From Azomonas agilis (GTDB taxonomy: Bacteria; Pseudomonadota; Gammaproteobacteria; Pseudomonadales; Pseudomonadaceae): a stretch of DNA of 64,000 nucleotides. The notes beneath the pieces were generated by a model, which saw only the letters and a list, made by a program, of their open reading frames with translations, did not search any database and had not been told where the DNA came from. The stretch lies in NCBI RefSeq assembly GCF_007830255.1, contig NZ_VLKG01000012.1:27524-91523 (forward strand), written 5' to 3'. Position numbers and translations under genes: made by a program. How positions within the stretch are numbered: the first letter of the stretch is position 1; each line of letters starts with the position of its first letter. Shown here piece after piece: positions 1-20,974 of the stretch.

Positions 1-58
1 GCTGGACATTGAAGCGGAAGTGACAAAGTATTTGGGGGACTTGGGTTATGGTGCCTGA
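1..58 (+). CDS. hsdM: Type I restriction methyltransferase HsdM, C-terminal end (partial)
   Basis: Only the last 18 codons are in the window; they read LDIEAEVTKYLGDLGYGA and stop at TGA 56-58. The helical acidic tail ending in GYG resembles HsdM C-termini. It overlaps the start of the following HsdS-like gene at 48 by 11 bases, the usual hsdM-hsdS coupling. The assignment rests mostly on that neighbour. The sequence is too short to judge whether hsdM itself is intact. Confidence 0.5.
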   Translation, partial: LDIEAEVTKYLGDLGYGA

Positions 59-1025
59 AGGTTGGGAAGTGAAGTATTTATCTGAGCTGGCTAGTAAGGT
101 CAGCGATGGTATCCATAAGACTCCAGTTTATGCCGATGCTTCGGACATTTACTTTATTAATGGCAACAACCTGAAAAACGGCTCAATTATTATTCAAGAG
201 TCTACAAAGTGTGTAGATAAAAACGATGCTATTAATCACCGCAAGAAACTAGGTGATCGTACTATTCTAATGTCTATAAATGGAACTATTGGGAATCTAG
301 CGTACTACAAAGGGGAAAACGTTGTTTTAGGAAAGAGTACGGCTTACATAAGTATAGGTATAAGGTCTGATTTAGACTTTGTCTACTACGTTTTATCTAG
401 CTCGAAAACGCAAGCATTTTATGAATCAGAACTAACCAGAACGACCATTCTAAACTTGTCAATTAAGTCTATTAAGAACACAAGAATCAAAACTCCCCCC
501 CCTCCCCGAACAAAAGAAAATCGCCCAGACTCTTTCCACTTGGGACAAGGCCATCACCACCACCGAGCAACTGCTTGCCAACAGCCAGCAGCAGAAAAAA
601 GCCCTGATGCAACAACTGCTCATCGGCAAAAACGCCTGCTGGATCAGAATGGGGTGAGGTTTGAGGGGGATTGGAAGGATTTTCCCTTAAATAAGATGGC
701 GGAAGTCATCGTCAGTCCCGTTGATAAAAAGACCGAATCAAATGAAATTCCGGTAGAGCTTTGTAATTAAACAGATATTTATTACAACAATCTAATTACA
801 AAAAATATTAGTTTTATGAGGGCAACAGCCACTAGATCTGAAATCGAAAGATATACCTTAAAAAAGGTGATGTCATTATCACCAAAGACTCCGGGCGATA
901 TAGCAGTACCAGCACTAGTTTCAGAAGATTTGAATGGAGTCGTATGCGGATATCACCTAGCTATTATTCGGCCGTTTGGCAGTTATGTTGATGGTGCCTT
1001 TCTAAACTACTTATTTTCTATGTAA
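48..1025 (+). pseudogene. hsdS: Broken hsdS (type I restriction specificity subunit)
   Basis: HsdS carries two target-recognition domains joined by helical spacers and gives a type I system its DNA specificity. The first domain starts MVPEGWEVKYLSEL. The spacer motif LPEQKKIAQTLSTWDKAI appears only in the +1 frame, from about 502, because the C run at 495-502 has one base too many. Frame is regained near 633, where an A run looks one base short, at RLLDQNGVRFEG. TAA at 768-770 replaces an expected Tyr codon in ELCN-(Y)-TDIYYNN. A further local frame slip lies around LKKGDVIITKD (about 864-900), after which DIAVPALVSEDLNGVVCGYH is readable. The frame ends at 1025, well short of a full second domain. 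With several independent lesions and low GC, I read it as a dead, horizontally acquired gene rather than a single phase-variable switch. Confidence 0.8.
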
Positions 1026-1118
1026 AAGACTCGACATTACTTCTTCACCCTCCTGGGCGGGCTCTGCACGCGCCTTAACCTGCAGTGACTCACTGGGACT
1101 CTGCGTGTTTGAACATCA

Positions 1119-1138
1119 GGTCAGCCTTAGGGCTGACC
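1119..1138. terminator. Perfect 8-bp hairpin
   Basis: GGTCAGCC (1119-1126) pairs with GGCTGACC (1131-1138) around a 4-base loop, TTAG. It lies between the broken hsdS and the 3' end of pvdH. No clear T-run follows on either strand, so a terminator role is possible but unproven. Confidence 0.4.
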
Positions 1139-1239
1139 AGGACGGCAGGCCCCACGGATGAAAAGACGCGAACGAAACTATTGGTTTAACTCGGCGGCAA
1201 CATCGCTACTTAACCGCTACCAGAACATGCCGGGCATAC

Positions 1240-1400
1240 TCTGGAATGCCCGTCCGTTCAGGTGCGCGAATGCCCCCTTCGGGAGGCCGAACGTAGGCAG
1301 TGCGCAGGGGGCGTTTCTTTTGCTTACTTTTCTTTGCGCACTTCAAAGAAAAGTCAGTCGCCCGAGGGGGCGAAACCCGGAATATCTGAAAACACCGAAG
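1240..1400. repeat. Conserved Pseudomonas-type intergenic repeat region
   Basis: This non-coding stretch between hsdS and pvdH holds GGGGGCGTTTCTTTTGC, a TTTCTTTGCGCACTTCAAAG core and a CGCCCGAGGGGGCGAAAC block. From memory, this sequence recurs between genes in many Pseudomonas genomes and often yields spurious small proteins such as the 72-codon minus-strand frame at 1206-1424. I see no ribosome-binding site or protein family there. The rest of 1026-1525 holds only the hairpin at 1119-1138 and nothing else I recognise. Confidence 0.45.
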
Positions 1401-1525
1401 CGGCGTCCGGAACAACAAACACACAAACTTGCTAGTCCGATATCAATACAAAAACCAACCTCCCAGACATGCAACAGTAGTCAACCCAGTGACGACCAAC
1501 CAGGCCGCCACAGGCCACACCTACT

Positions 1526-2920
1526 TCACCCCAACGCCGCCCCCACCGCCCGCGCGAAGATCTCCGCCACCTCGTCGATCTGCTCGGCGCTGATGATCAG
1601 CGGCGGCAGGAAGCGCACCACCGCGCCATGCCGCCCGCCCAGTTCGAGAATCAAGCCACGACGCAGGCACTCGCGCTGCACGCGCGAAGCCAGTTGCCCG
1701 TCGGCAGGTGGATGGCCCAAGGCATCCGGCGTGCCATCAGGGTCGACGATTTCGACGCCAAGCATCAGCCCGCGTCCACGGATATCGCCCAACTGCGGAT
1801 ACTGCCGTTGCAACTCGCGCAGATGCCCGGCCAGGCGCTCACCCATGGCCGCCGCATGGCTGGCCATATCCTCCTCGGTCAGGTAGCGCATCACCGCCGA
1901 GCCGGCCGCCATGGCCATCTGGTTGCCGCGGAAAGTGCCAGCATGGGCACCGGGCTGCCATTTGTCCAGCCAGTCTCGATAGACCACCACCGACAGCGGC
2001 AGGCTGCCACCGATGGCCTTGGACAGCACCACCACATCCGGCACGATGCTGGCGTGCTCGAAGGCGAACATGCGCCCGGTGCGGGCGAAACCGCTTTGAA
2101 TTTCGTCGAGGATCAGCGGGATGCCGGCCTTGGCGGTGATCTCGCGCAGGCCGCGCAGCCATTCCAGGTCAGCAGGGATCACCCCGCCCTCGCCCTGCAC
2201 CGCCTCGACCACCACGGCGGCCGGCGCTTGCACGCCGCTCTCCGGATCGCTCAGGAGGTTTTCCAGATAGCGCAGATTGGCCTGCACGCCGGCCTTGCCG
2301 GACAGACCGAATGGGCAACGGTAATCGTAGGGGTACGGCAGGAACTGCACGCCATGACCCAGCAAGGCGCCCAGCGGCGTCTTGGCCTTGAGGTTGCCCA
2401 TCAGACTCAGCGCCCCCTGACTCATGCCGTGATAGCCGCCCTGGAAGGCCAGCACCGTGCTGCGCCCAGTGGCGATACGTGCGAGTTTCAGCGCCGCTTC
2501 CACCGCATCGGTGCCGGTGGGCCCGCAAAACTGAATCTTTGCCTGCCTGGCAAAGGATTGCGGCAAGGCCGCGAACAGATCCTGGACGAATCGATCCTTG
2601 ACCGGCGTGGTGAGATCCAGGGTATGCAGCGGCAGCTCATCCGCCAGCACCTGACGGATCGCCTCGATCACTACCGGGTGATTGTGCCCCAGCGCCAGGG
2701 TGCCGGCGCCGGCCAGGCAGTCGATGAAGGTACGCCCTTCCACGTCTTCCACATGGATGCCACGGGCACGCTTGAGTGCCAGCGGAATACGCCGTGGATA
2801 ACTGCGCGCATTGGACTCCTGACGTGCCTGTCGCTCCAGCAGCGGCGACTCGGTGAACTGGTAGAGCGCTTCGGACTCCTGGGACAGTTGTTGCTCGATA
2901 ACGCTGGCGGCGACATTCAT
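1526..2920 (-). CDS. pvdH: Diaminobutyrate-2-oxoglutarate aminotransferase PvdH
   Basis: This PLP enzyme converts aspartate beta-semialdehyde to L-2,4-diaminobutyrate (Dab), the third substrate of PvdL. The 464-residue product has class-III aminotransferase features: GAGTLALGHNHP near the N-terminus, FCGPTGTDAVEAALKLAR, GGYHGMSQGALS, then LILDEIQSGFARTG followed by VVLSKAIGGSLPLSVV with the PLP-binding Lys, and FRGNQMAMAAG. Length fits PvdH (about 470). I chose the ATG at 2920 (MNVAASVIEQQ). An upstream in-frame start at 3061 would add 47 Arg-rich residues and run through the promoter. It lies just downstream of pvdL on the same strand but has its own PvdS-type promoter (3012-3035). Confidence in function is high. 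Confidence 0.93.
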   Translation of the reverse strand: MNVAASVIEQQLSQESEALYQFTESPLLERQARQESNARSYPRRIPLALKRARGIHVEDVEGRTFIDCLAGAGTLALGHNHPVVIEAIRQVLADELPLHTLDLTTPVKDRFVQDLFAALPQSFARQAKIQFCGPTGTDAVEAALKLARIATGRSTVLAFQGGYHGMSQGALSLMGNLKAKTPLGALLGHGVQFLPYPYDYRCPFGLSGKAGVQANLRYLENLLSDPESGVQAPAAVVVEAVQGEGGVIPADLEWLRGLREITAKAGIPLILDEIQSGFARTGRMFAFEHASIVPDVVVLSKAIGGSLPLSVVVYRDWLDKWQPGAHAGTFRGNQMAMAAGSAVMRYLTEEDMASHAAAMGERLAGHLRELQRQYPQLGDIRGRGLMLGVEIVDPDGTPDALGHPPADGQLASRVQRECLRRGLILELGGRHGAVVRFLPPLIISAEQIDEVAEIFARAVGAALG

Positions 2921-3011
2921 GATGTCTCGAACCCTCGGTGATGTGGCCTTGGCCACGGCAGATGGATGGCCTGGACGCATGCGCTGCGTTTCGGCTGGAA
3001 CTGCTATGGAA

Positions 3012-3035
3012 ACGCAGGAGAGAGAGGCGGATTTA
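3012..3035 (-). promoter_or_regulatory. PvdS-dependent promoter of pvdH
   Basis: On the minus strand the sequence reads TAAAT (3035-3031), 16 bases, CGT (3014-3012), a perfect match to the PvdS iron-starvation box. It sits about 90 bases upstream of the pvdH ATG. The box lies inside the hairpin downstream of pvdL: the 16-base spacer coincides with one stem arm and the -35 TAAAT is in the loop. Confidence 0.85.
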
Positions 3036-3059
3036 CCCCGTCGGTACCGCCTCTCTCTC
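3018..3059 (-). terminator. pvdL terminator-like hairpin
   Basis: GAGAGAGAGGCGG (3018-3030) is perfectly complementary to CCGCCTCTCTCTC (3047-3059), a 13-bp stem with a 16-base loop. It begins 5 bases beyond the pvdL stop codon. Only a short TTT follows on the minus strand, so termination may be partial. Confidence 0.6.
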
Positions 3060-3064
3060 ACCTG

Positions 3065-16090
<13,026 letters not shown>

Positions 16091-16336
16091 GTCTTCACCT
16101 GAGCCGATTCAAGGCTTGCGGTCGGTTGAAAGGGGAAATACAAGAGCAGCCGGGGGCACTGCCCAGCCACCAGTCAACTGGAAAGCTGATAGAGCATGGT
16201 GCTATCCCCTGAGTACAGTAGGTAGATCAATTACAGGGCGCTCATGTGCAACGCTGCTAACACAAGTGTTCGAACATGAAACGCATGAGCTTGATCCTCT
16301 ACGAGAACTCCGACGGGCCAGAACATCGACTAGAGA

Positions 16337-16360
16337 ACGGATAAAAAGCGGGGATAATTA
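16337..16360 (-). promoter_or_regulatory. PvdS-dependent promoter of pvdL
   Basis: The minus strand reads TAATT (16360-16356), 16 bases beginning ATCCCCG, then CGT (16339-16337). Spacing is exact; TAATT differs from the canonical TAAAT at one position but is shared with the mbtH and 24498-gene promoters in this window. The C-rich run after the -35 is also typical. Confidence 0.75.
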
Positions 16361-16405
16361 GGAGAAGAAGCGCTTAAAAGCCTAGGCTGATGACAAAATC
16401 TAATT

Positions 16406-16424
16406 GATATTGACAATCCTTATC
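16406..16424. promoter_or_regulatory. Fur box of pvdS
   Basis: GATATTGACAATCCTTATC matches the 19-bp Fur consensus GATAATGATAATCATTATC at 16 of 19 positions. It overlaps a sigma-70 -35 hexamer (TTGACA, 16410-16415), with a weaker -10-like TACTTT at 16433-16438 after a 17-base spacer. Fe-Fur bound here would block pvdS transcription when iron is plentiful, the known control of pyoverdine synthesis. Confidence 0.85.
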
Positions 16425-16494
16425 ATTAGAAATACTTTGTTTCTGAATATGCGTCCCAGTTATGCATGCTCCTACAGGCCGCAAGGTGACCTCC

Positions 16495-17019
16495 ATGCCG
16501 GAACAACTTCTCACAAGTACGTGTAATTCACCCCTACTTCAGGCGTTTGTTGACAATCGCTTGATCTTAGTTAAGGTCGCAGCACGCATTACTGGCTGCC
16601 CTTCTAGGGCTGAAGACGTCGTTCAGGATGCTTTTTTCAGACTACATAATGCGCCGCGGATCCAGTCCTCACTGAAGGCCCAGCTCGGCTACCTGTTTCA
16701 GATCGTCCGCAACCTAGCCATCGACCACTACCGCAGGCAAGCCATGGAGTTGCGCTATAACGGCAGCGAGGAAGAAGGCCTAAATGTTTCGATCCCCGGT
16801 GCCTCTCCCGAAACCACCCATATCAACCAACACGCTCTGGCTGCTATCGATGCGGCCTTACAAGAGCTACCGGCACGCACGCGCTATGCCTTCGAGATGT
16901 ATCGCCTACATGGCGTACCCCAGAAGGACATTGCTAAGGAACTTGGGGTTTCCCCTACCTTGGTCAACTTCATGATCCGTGACGCACTGGTACACTGTCG
17001 TAAGACCACTAAAGCATAA
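16495..17019 (+). CDS. pvdS: Extracytoplasmic-function sigma factor PvdS
   Basis: PvdS directs RNA polymerase to iron-starvation promoters of pyoverdine genes. The 174-residue protein has sigma region 2 (ARITGCPSRAEDVVQDAFFRLHNAP, read in two halves; LGYLFQIVRNLAIDHYRRQA, the -10-recognition helix) and region 4 (LPARTRYAFEMYRLHG, then KDIAKELGVSPTLVNFMIRD as the -35-reading helix-turn-helix). It matches PvdS of P. aeruginosa closely along its length but ends a few residues earlier. I chose ATG 16495 (MPEQLLTST), preceded by AAGGTGAC; an upstream ATG at 16462 would add 11 unrelated residues. The Fur box 71 bases upstream explains iron control. A decayed IS3 element abuts the stop codon. Confidence 0.96.
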   Translation: MPEQLLTSTCNSPLLQAFVDNRLILVKVAARITGCPSRAEDVVQDAFFRLHNAPRIQSSLKAQLGYLFQIVRNLAIDHYRRQAMELRYNGSEEEGLNVSIPGASPETTHINQHALAAIDAALQELPARTRYAFEMYRLHGVPQKDIAKELGVSPTLVNFMIRDALVHCRKTTKA

Positions 17020-17303
17020 GCCAAGGCTTCACGGTTGAAGTCGTCAATTAGGTTAAACCAGACGGAAGCTGTGCCCCTCGGATAGTTAGTCATTAACGGC
17101 TCATCCTCTTTCGGCTTCGAGGTTTTTCAAAGGTTTGGCCTCATTAACTTCCAGTCCTGCGTACTTGCGGTACCCGTTGTAAATGTGCGCAGGCAATTCC
17201 GAGCCTGCGACAGAGGTTGTCAACCTTAGCCCCTACTTCATGCACTTTCATCGCCTTGATGAATCGCTTTGATGATTTGTCCTTCGCTATAACGCTTGTT
17301 CAT
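17020..17303 (-). mobile_element. IS3-family element relic
   Basis: On the minus strand from ATG 17303 an OrfA-like start, MNKRYSEGQIIKAI, is readable. It continues in shifted frames as KVHEVGAKVDNLCRRLGIA and YRKYAGLEVNEAKPLKNLEA, then jumps to an OrfB-like piece, SVWFNLIDDFNREALA, near 17060-17020. Frameshifts and a large internal deletion make it inactive. It fills most of the 530-base gap between pvdS and ycaO. Family assignment rests on the OrfA segments and the IDDFNREA motif; the terminal repeats are not identifiable. Confidence 0.7.
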
Positions 17304-17548
17304 TCGAGATCTCCATCGCTCACGGGTTAAATGGAAATCTCACCAAGCTCATGGTGCTAATTTTGGCGGATAGGTCTGTCGAGGACGCGCTCAAAGATCA
17401 TCAAAAATCTGGTATTTTTACCCATCGGTTTTTAAATGACGGTTTTCCGCAGATTAGCCCGCCGAAGAATGATCTTTAATCCGTATCCCTACAGCATTCA
17501 ACTGATCAGCAGATAAGCCAGATCAAAGACATACGTGGTATTTCTCGC

Positions 17549-19843
17549 ATGGAAATCAAGGTCAACTTTCTCGATAAACTCCGTCTCGAAGCCAAGTTCG
17601 ACGATTTCACTGTGATCGCTGATCAGCCGATTCGCTATAAAGGCGAGGGTTCGGCTCCCGGCCCCTTCGACTACTTTTTGGCGTCGTCAGCCCTGTGCGC
17701 CGCCTACTTCGTAAAGCTCTACTGTGAGACGCGAAACATCCCCACCGACAATATCCGCCTGTCGCAGAACAATATTGTTGATCCAGAGGATCGCTACAAA
17801 CAGGTCTTCAAGATTCAAGTGGAGTTACCGGCGGATATCTCGGAGAAGGATCGCCAAGGCATCCTGCGCTCCATAGAGCGTTGTACGGTAAAGAGGGTGG
17901 TACAGACTGGGCCAGAGTTTGTAATCGAGGAAGTGGAAAACCTAGATGCCGATGCCCAAGCGCTGTTGATACCCAATGGAACGGCCGATCAGGCGACCTA
18001 CATTCCGGGCAAGGATTTGCCACTGGAGCAAACCATCGCCAATCTGTCGGGCATTATCGCGGATTTGGGGATGAAGATTGAGATCGCTTCGTGGCGCAAC
18101 ATTGTGCCCAATGTCTGGTCGTTGCATATCCGCGATGCCCAGTCTCCTCTGTGCTTCACCAACGGCAAGGGGGCCACTAAAGAAAGTGCCTTGGCCTCGG
18201 CGCTGGGGGAGTTCATTGAGCGGCTGAATTGCAACTTCTTCTATAACGACCAGTATTGGGGAGAGGAAATCGCCAACGCCGCCTTCGTGCATTATCCCGA
18301 AGAGCGCTGGTTTAAACCGGGCCGCAACGATGCCTTACCCCGAGAAATCTTGGATGCCTACTGTTTAAAGATTTACAACCCGGATGGCGAGCTGCGCAGC
18401 TCCCATCTGTACGACACCAATTCAGGTAATACCGCGCGCGGCATCTGCTCCCTACCCTTTGTTCGCCAATCGGACGGTAAGACGGTGTATTTTCCGTCTA
18501 ACCTGATTGAAAACCTATTTCTGAGCAACGGCATGAGTGCGGGCAATACCCTGGCCGAAGCGCAGGTGCAGTGCCTGTCCGAAATCTTTGAGCGGGCAGT
18601 AAAGCGCGAAATTCTGGAAAACGAACTGGCCCTCCCGGATGTACCTCCAGAAGTGCTGGCCAAGTATCCCAGTATCCTTACCGGTATTCAGGGCTTAGAA
18701 GCCCAAGGCTTCCCGGTGATTGTGAAGGATGCCTCTTTGGGCGGACAATTTCCGGTGATGTGCGTCACTCTGATGAACCCGCGTACCGGCGGTGTTTTTG
18801 CTTCCTTCGGTGCGCACCCAAGCCTTGAGGTCGCACTGGAACGCAGCCTGACGGAGTTGCTGCAAGGGCGCAGCTTTGAAGGTCTGAACGATCTACCTCA
18901 GCCAACCTTTGACAGCCATGCGCTGACTGAACCCAACAACTTTGTCGAACACTTTATTGACTCCAGCGGGGTGGTGTCTTGGCGCTTCTTCAGTGCTAAA
19001 GCGGACTTTGCGTTTGTCGAGTGGGACTTCTCTGGCCAAGGCACATGCTCCAACGCCGAAGAGGCCGCCACCCTGTTTGGCATCCTCAAGGTACTGGGCA
19101 AAGAAAGCTACATGATGGTGTACGAGCAACTGGGCGCACCGGCTTGCCGCATCCTGGTGCCCGGCTACTCAGAGATCTATCCGGTAGAGGATTTGATCTG
19201 GGATAACACCAACAAGGCACTGGCCTTTCGTGAAGACATCCTCAACCTGCACCGTCTGGAGGATGAGCCACTAAAGGCCTTGCTCGAGCGCCTAGAAGAT
19301 TGCGATGCCGACGATTACACCGACATCACGACCTTGATTGGTATCGAATTTGACGACAACACGGTATGGGGCAAACTGACCATTCTTGAACTGAAGCTGC
19401 TGATCTGCCTTGCGCTCAAGCGTTTTGAGGACGCGAAGGACTTTGTAGAAATGCTCCTCCAGTACAACGACAACACCGCCGAGCGCGGCCTCTTCTATCA
19501 GGCCCTGAATGTCGTATTGGAAGTGGCGTTGGACAGCGAGCTGGATATGCTTCACTACGAGGCCAATTTCCGGCGCATGTTTGGCGATGAGCGCATGGAC
19601 GCCGCTTTGGGCTCGCTGGAGGGCCGCGTGCGTTTTTACGGCCTGACACCCACCAGCATGAAGTTGGAAGGACTCGACCGGCATCTGCGTTTGATCGACA
19701 GCTACAAAAAGCTGCATACCGCGCGGGCCCAACGAAGCCCCATCCAGAGCAACAACGAGCCAAACGCCACAGGGAATGGCCTCAAGCCCCGGCGTTTAGC
19801 CATTCGCAAACCGAATACAGCATGGGGGCAACCGAAGACCTGA
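17549..19843 (+). CDS. ycaO: OsmC domain-YcaO domain fusion protein (ribosomal protein S12 methylthiolation factor type)
   Basis: The 764-residue protein has an N-terminal OsmC-like domain (about 1-135, with the two redox-type cysteines in SALCAAYF and IERCTVKR). A YcaO ATP-dependent domain follows (about 185-560) with the Glu-rich ATP-site segments KGATKESALASALGEFIERL and EAQVQCLSEIFERA. A helical C-terminal region comes last. In E. coli, YcaO is needed for beta-methylthiolation of Asp in S12 with RimO; this protein is of that stand-alone class, not a peptide-cyclising cyclodehydratase, and no precursor peptide or partner gene is nearby. Its last residues run to the edge of an IS5 relic, so the terminal tail after about 730 may not be native. 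It sits between mobile-element relics and is less GC-rich than pvdL. A link to pyoverdine is not evident. Confidence 0.88.
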   Translation: MEIKVNFLDKLRLEAKFDDFTVIADQPIRYKGEGSAPGPFDYFLASSALCAAYFVKLYCETRNIPTDNIRLSQNNIVDPEDRYKQVFKIQVELPADISEKDRQGILRSIERCTVKRVVQTGPEFVIEEVENLDADAQALLIPNGTADQATYIPGKDLPLEQTIANLSGIIADLGMKIEIASWRNIVPNVWSLHIRDAQSPLCFTNGKGATKESALASALGEFIERLNCNFFYNDQYWGEEIANAAFVHYPEERWFKPGRNDALPREILDAYCLKIYNPDGELRSSHLYDTNSGNTARGICSLPFVRQSDGKTVYFPSNLIENLFLSNGMSAGNTLAEAQVQCLSEIFERAVKREILENELALPDVPPEVLAKYPSILTGIQGLEAQGFPVIVKDASLGGQFPVMCVTLMNPRTGGVFASFGAHPSLEVALERSLTELLQGRSFEGLNDLPQPTFDSHALTEPNNFVEHFIDSSGVVSWRFFSAKADFAFVEWDFSGQGTCSNAEEAATLFGILKVLGKESYMMVYEQLGAPACRILVPGYSEIYPVEDLIWDNTNKALAFREDILNLHRLEDEPLKALLERLEDCDADDYTDITTLIGIEFDDNTVWGKLTILELKLLICLALKRFEDAKDFVEMLLQYNDNTAERGLFYQALNVVLEVALDSELDMLHYEANFRRMFGDERMDAALGSLEGRVRFYGLTPTSMKLEGLDRHLRLIDSYKKLHTARAQRSPIQSNNEPNATGNGLKPRRLAIRKPNTAWGQPKT

Positions 19844-19845
19844 CA

Positions 19846-20177
19846 ATGCCTATAGCGGTATAAGCCTCTATTCACCCTTGAGCGGCGCTTGCGTGGAATG
19901 ACAGAGCGGCCTCCCTGCTGCGGGATCTGATCTCGGAGGCATTCACTGTCATAGCCTTTGTCCGCGACAATCACTTCGGCAGGGCAGGTTGATCAGTGTA
20001 GATGGAGCTCCAGTCTCCAAAGGTATTGGGCAAATCCCTCCAACGGCAGCCGACGCGCATTCGGTAGAGCATACTTTCAACCGTCCTTCGCAGGTTGGGC
20101 TTGTGGTAAATCGCGTGCTGAAGCAGAATTTTTTCGAGCTTCGACCAAAACTCGTCGCTGAGCAGTAATCGGGGCAT
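19846..20177 (-). mobile_element. IS5-family transposase relic with internal deletion
   Basis: From ATG 20177 the minus strand encodes a transposase N-terminus, MPRLLLSDEFWSKLEKILLQ through RVGCRWRDLPNTFGDWSSIY, then stops. Immediately beyond, in another frame, the C-terminal catalytic portion appears: VIVADKGYDSECLRDQI, GGRSVIPRKRRSRV, GLYRYRH. The middle of the protein, with part of the DDE core, is missing. Similarity ends at about 19,846, three bases from the ycaO stop. The element is non-functional. Confidence 0.82.
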
Positions 20178-20178
20178 T

Positions 20179-20227
20179 GCAAATCCGCAGGGTTATGGGT
20201 GTAGGAGCCTCGATTCTGCGGGTTTGC
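20179..20227. repeat. Inverted repeat at IS5 relic start
   Basis: GCAAATCCGCAG (20179-20190) pairs with CTGCGGGTTTGC (20216-20227), with one mismatch over 12 positions and a 25-base centre. It lies directly upstream of the IS5 transposase start. It may be an element end or an upstream hairpin. Confidence 0.4.
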
Positions 20228-20245
20228 TCTTGTTCCTCAATGCCT

Positions 20246-20764
20246 TTACGACAAAACGTCAACAGGCCCGAGGCTCATCACGGGGCGTTCTGACAGGCAA
20301 TGGGCGATGACCTCTAAAGCATGGGCATCTTCGTAGCTGCCTGAACGAAAACGGTACTGACTCAGGCCGTAGCTGTCCCACATTTTGAAGTAATGGCTAT
20401 TGTGGTAAACCTGACCATTCCTCCAGCTTGCTGCTCCAGTGTTAACGGGTATCCAACCGAGTGAACGCCGAACACCTCCTGATTTACGCCAGTTCAGGGG
20501 TGACTTTTTAAACTGCTTACAGCTTGTGACGTATTCGCAGGCGATTTCTTGCAGAGTTTGAGCATGCAGTCCCAAGTCTTTATTAGCGCCCTTGGTATAA
20601 GGGGGCATATCAAAGGCAGACAGAAAACGACCGCGCTTCCGAATGGATCAAGTGCTGAGTTCGTTTAGGTAGTTCCAGACAAAGTTCAGGCTGCGAGCCA
20701 TCTGTTGCAGGAGCATAGCGTGTTTATCTTGAACCCGAACCTTAAGGCTCTTGGTCTGCTTCAT
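20246..20764 (-). pseudogene. tnpB: IS200/IS605-family TnpB relic (N-terminal part)
   Basis: TnpB is the RNA-guided nuclease ancestor of Cas12 carried by IS200/IS605 elements. From ATG 20764 the minus strand reads MKQTKSLKVRVQDKHAMLLQ and SLNFVWNYLNELST, then TGA (20650-20648). It continues in frame with RKRGRFLSAFDMPPYTKGAN, VRRSLGWIPVNTGAASWRNG and YHNSHYFKMWDSYGLSQYRF. After RSGS the family similarity ends, and about 25 residues of unassignable sequence lead to the stop at 20246. The RuvC catalytic region and zinc ribbon are absent, so the gene is dead. An element left-end sequence shared with 63.5 kb lies just upstream (20796-20866). Confidence 0.8.
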
Positions 20765-20795
20765 GGGGCAATGCTAACTGAATTAAGGCCACTTT

Positions 20796-20866
20796 AGGGA
20801 GGCTACACCGCCCGCGCTATCCATCCCTGCACTAGAAGTACGGGGTTTTTCGCGCAAAATTGATCA
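20796..20866 (-). repeat. IS605-type element left end, copy 1
   Basis: Read on the minus strand, this 71-base stretch has the core GCGCGAAAAACCCCGTAC, then TAGTGCAGGGATGGATAGC and a GTAGCCTCCCT segment. It is nearly identical to 63529-63596 on the plus strand. Each copy precedes a TnpB relic, so it is most simply the left end of a shared IS200/IS605 (IS1341-like) element family. Confidence 0.75.
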
Positions 20867-20974
20867 GTAAATCCGCTAAAATAGTACAAATTACTTAATT
20901 AAATAGTTATTTTGACTAATCCTGCCTTCAAGTATATGATTCAACGGATGAAACTACTTGTACGGAGACACCCA

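Larger units (their letters stand above)
16091..16494. other. Divergent pvdL-pvdS control region
   Basis: This 404-base gap contains no credible gene; a 99-codon frame at 16062-16361 overlaps the pvdL start and has no family features. It holds a PvdS box for pvdL (16337-16360) and, 45 bases away, a Fur box overlapping a sigma-70-like promoter for pvdS (16406-16438). The pvdL leader would be about 240 bases, long enough to carry regulation, but I see no recognisable riboswitch. Confidence 0.6.

Noticed and set aside
1206..1424. Small minus-strand protein with KKSKQKKRPL
   Set aside because: A translated piece of a common Pseudomonas intergenic repeat, not a gene.
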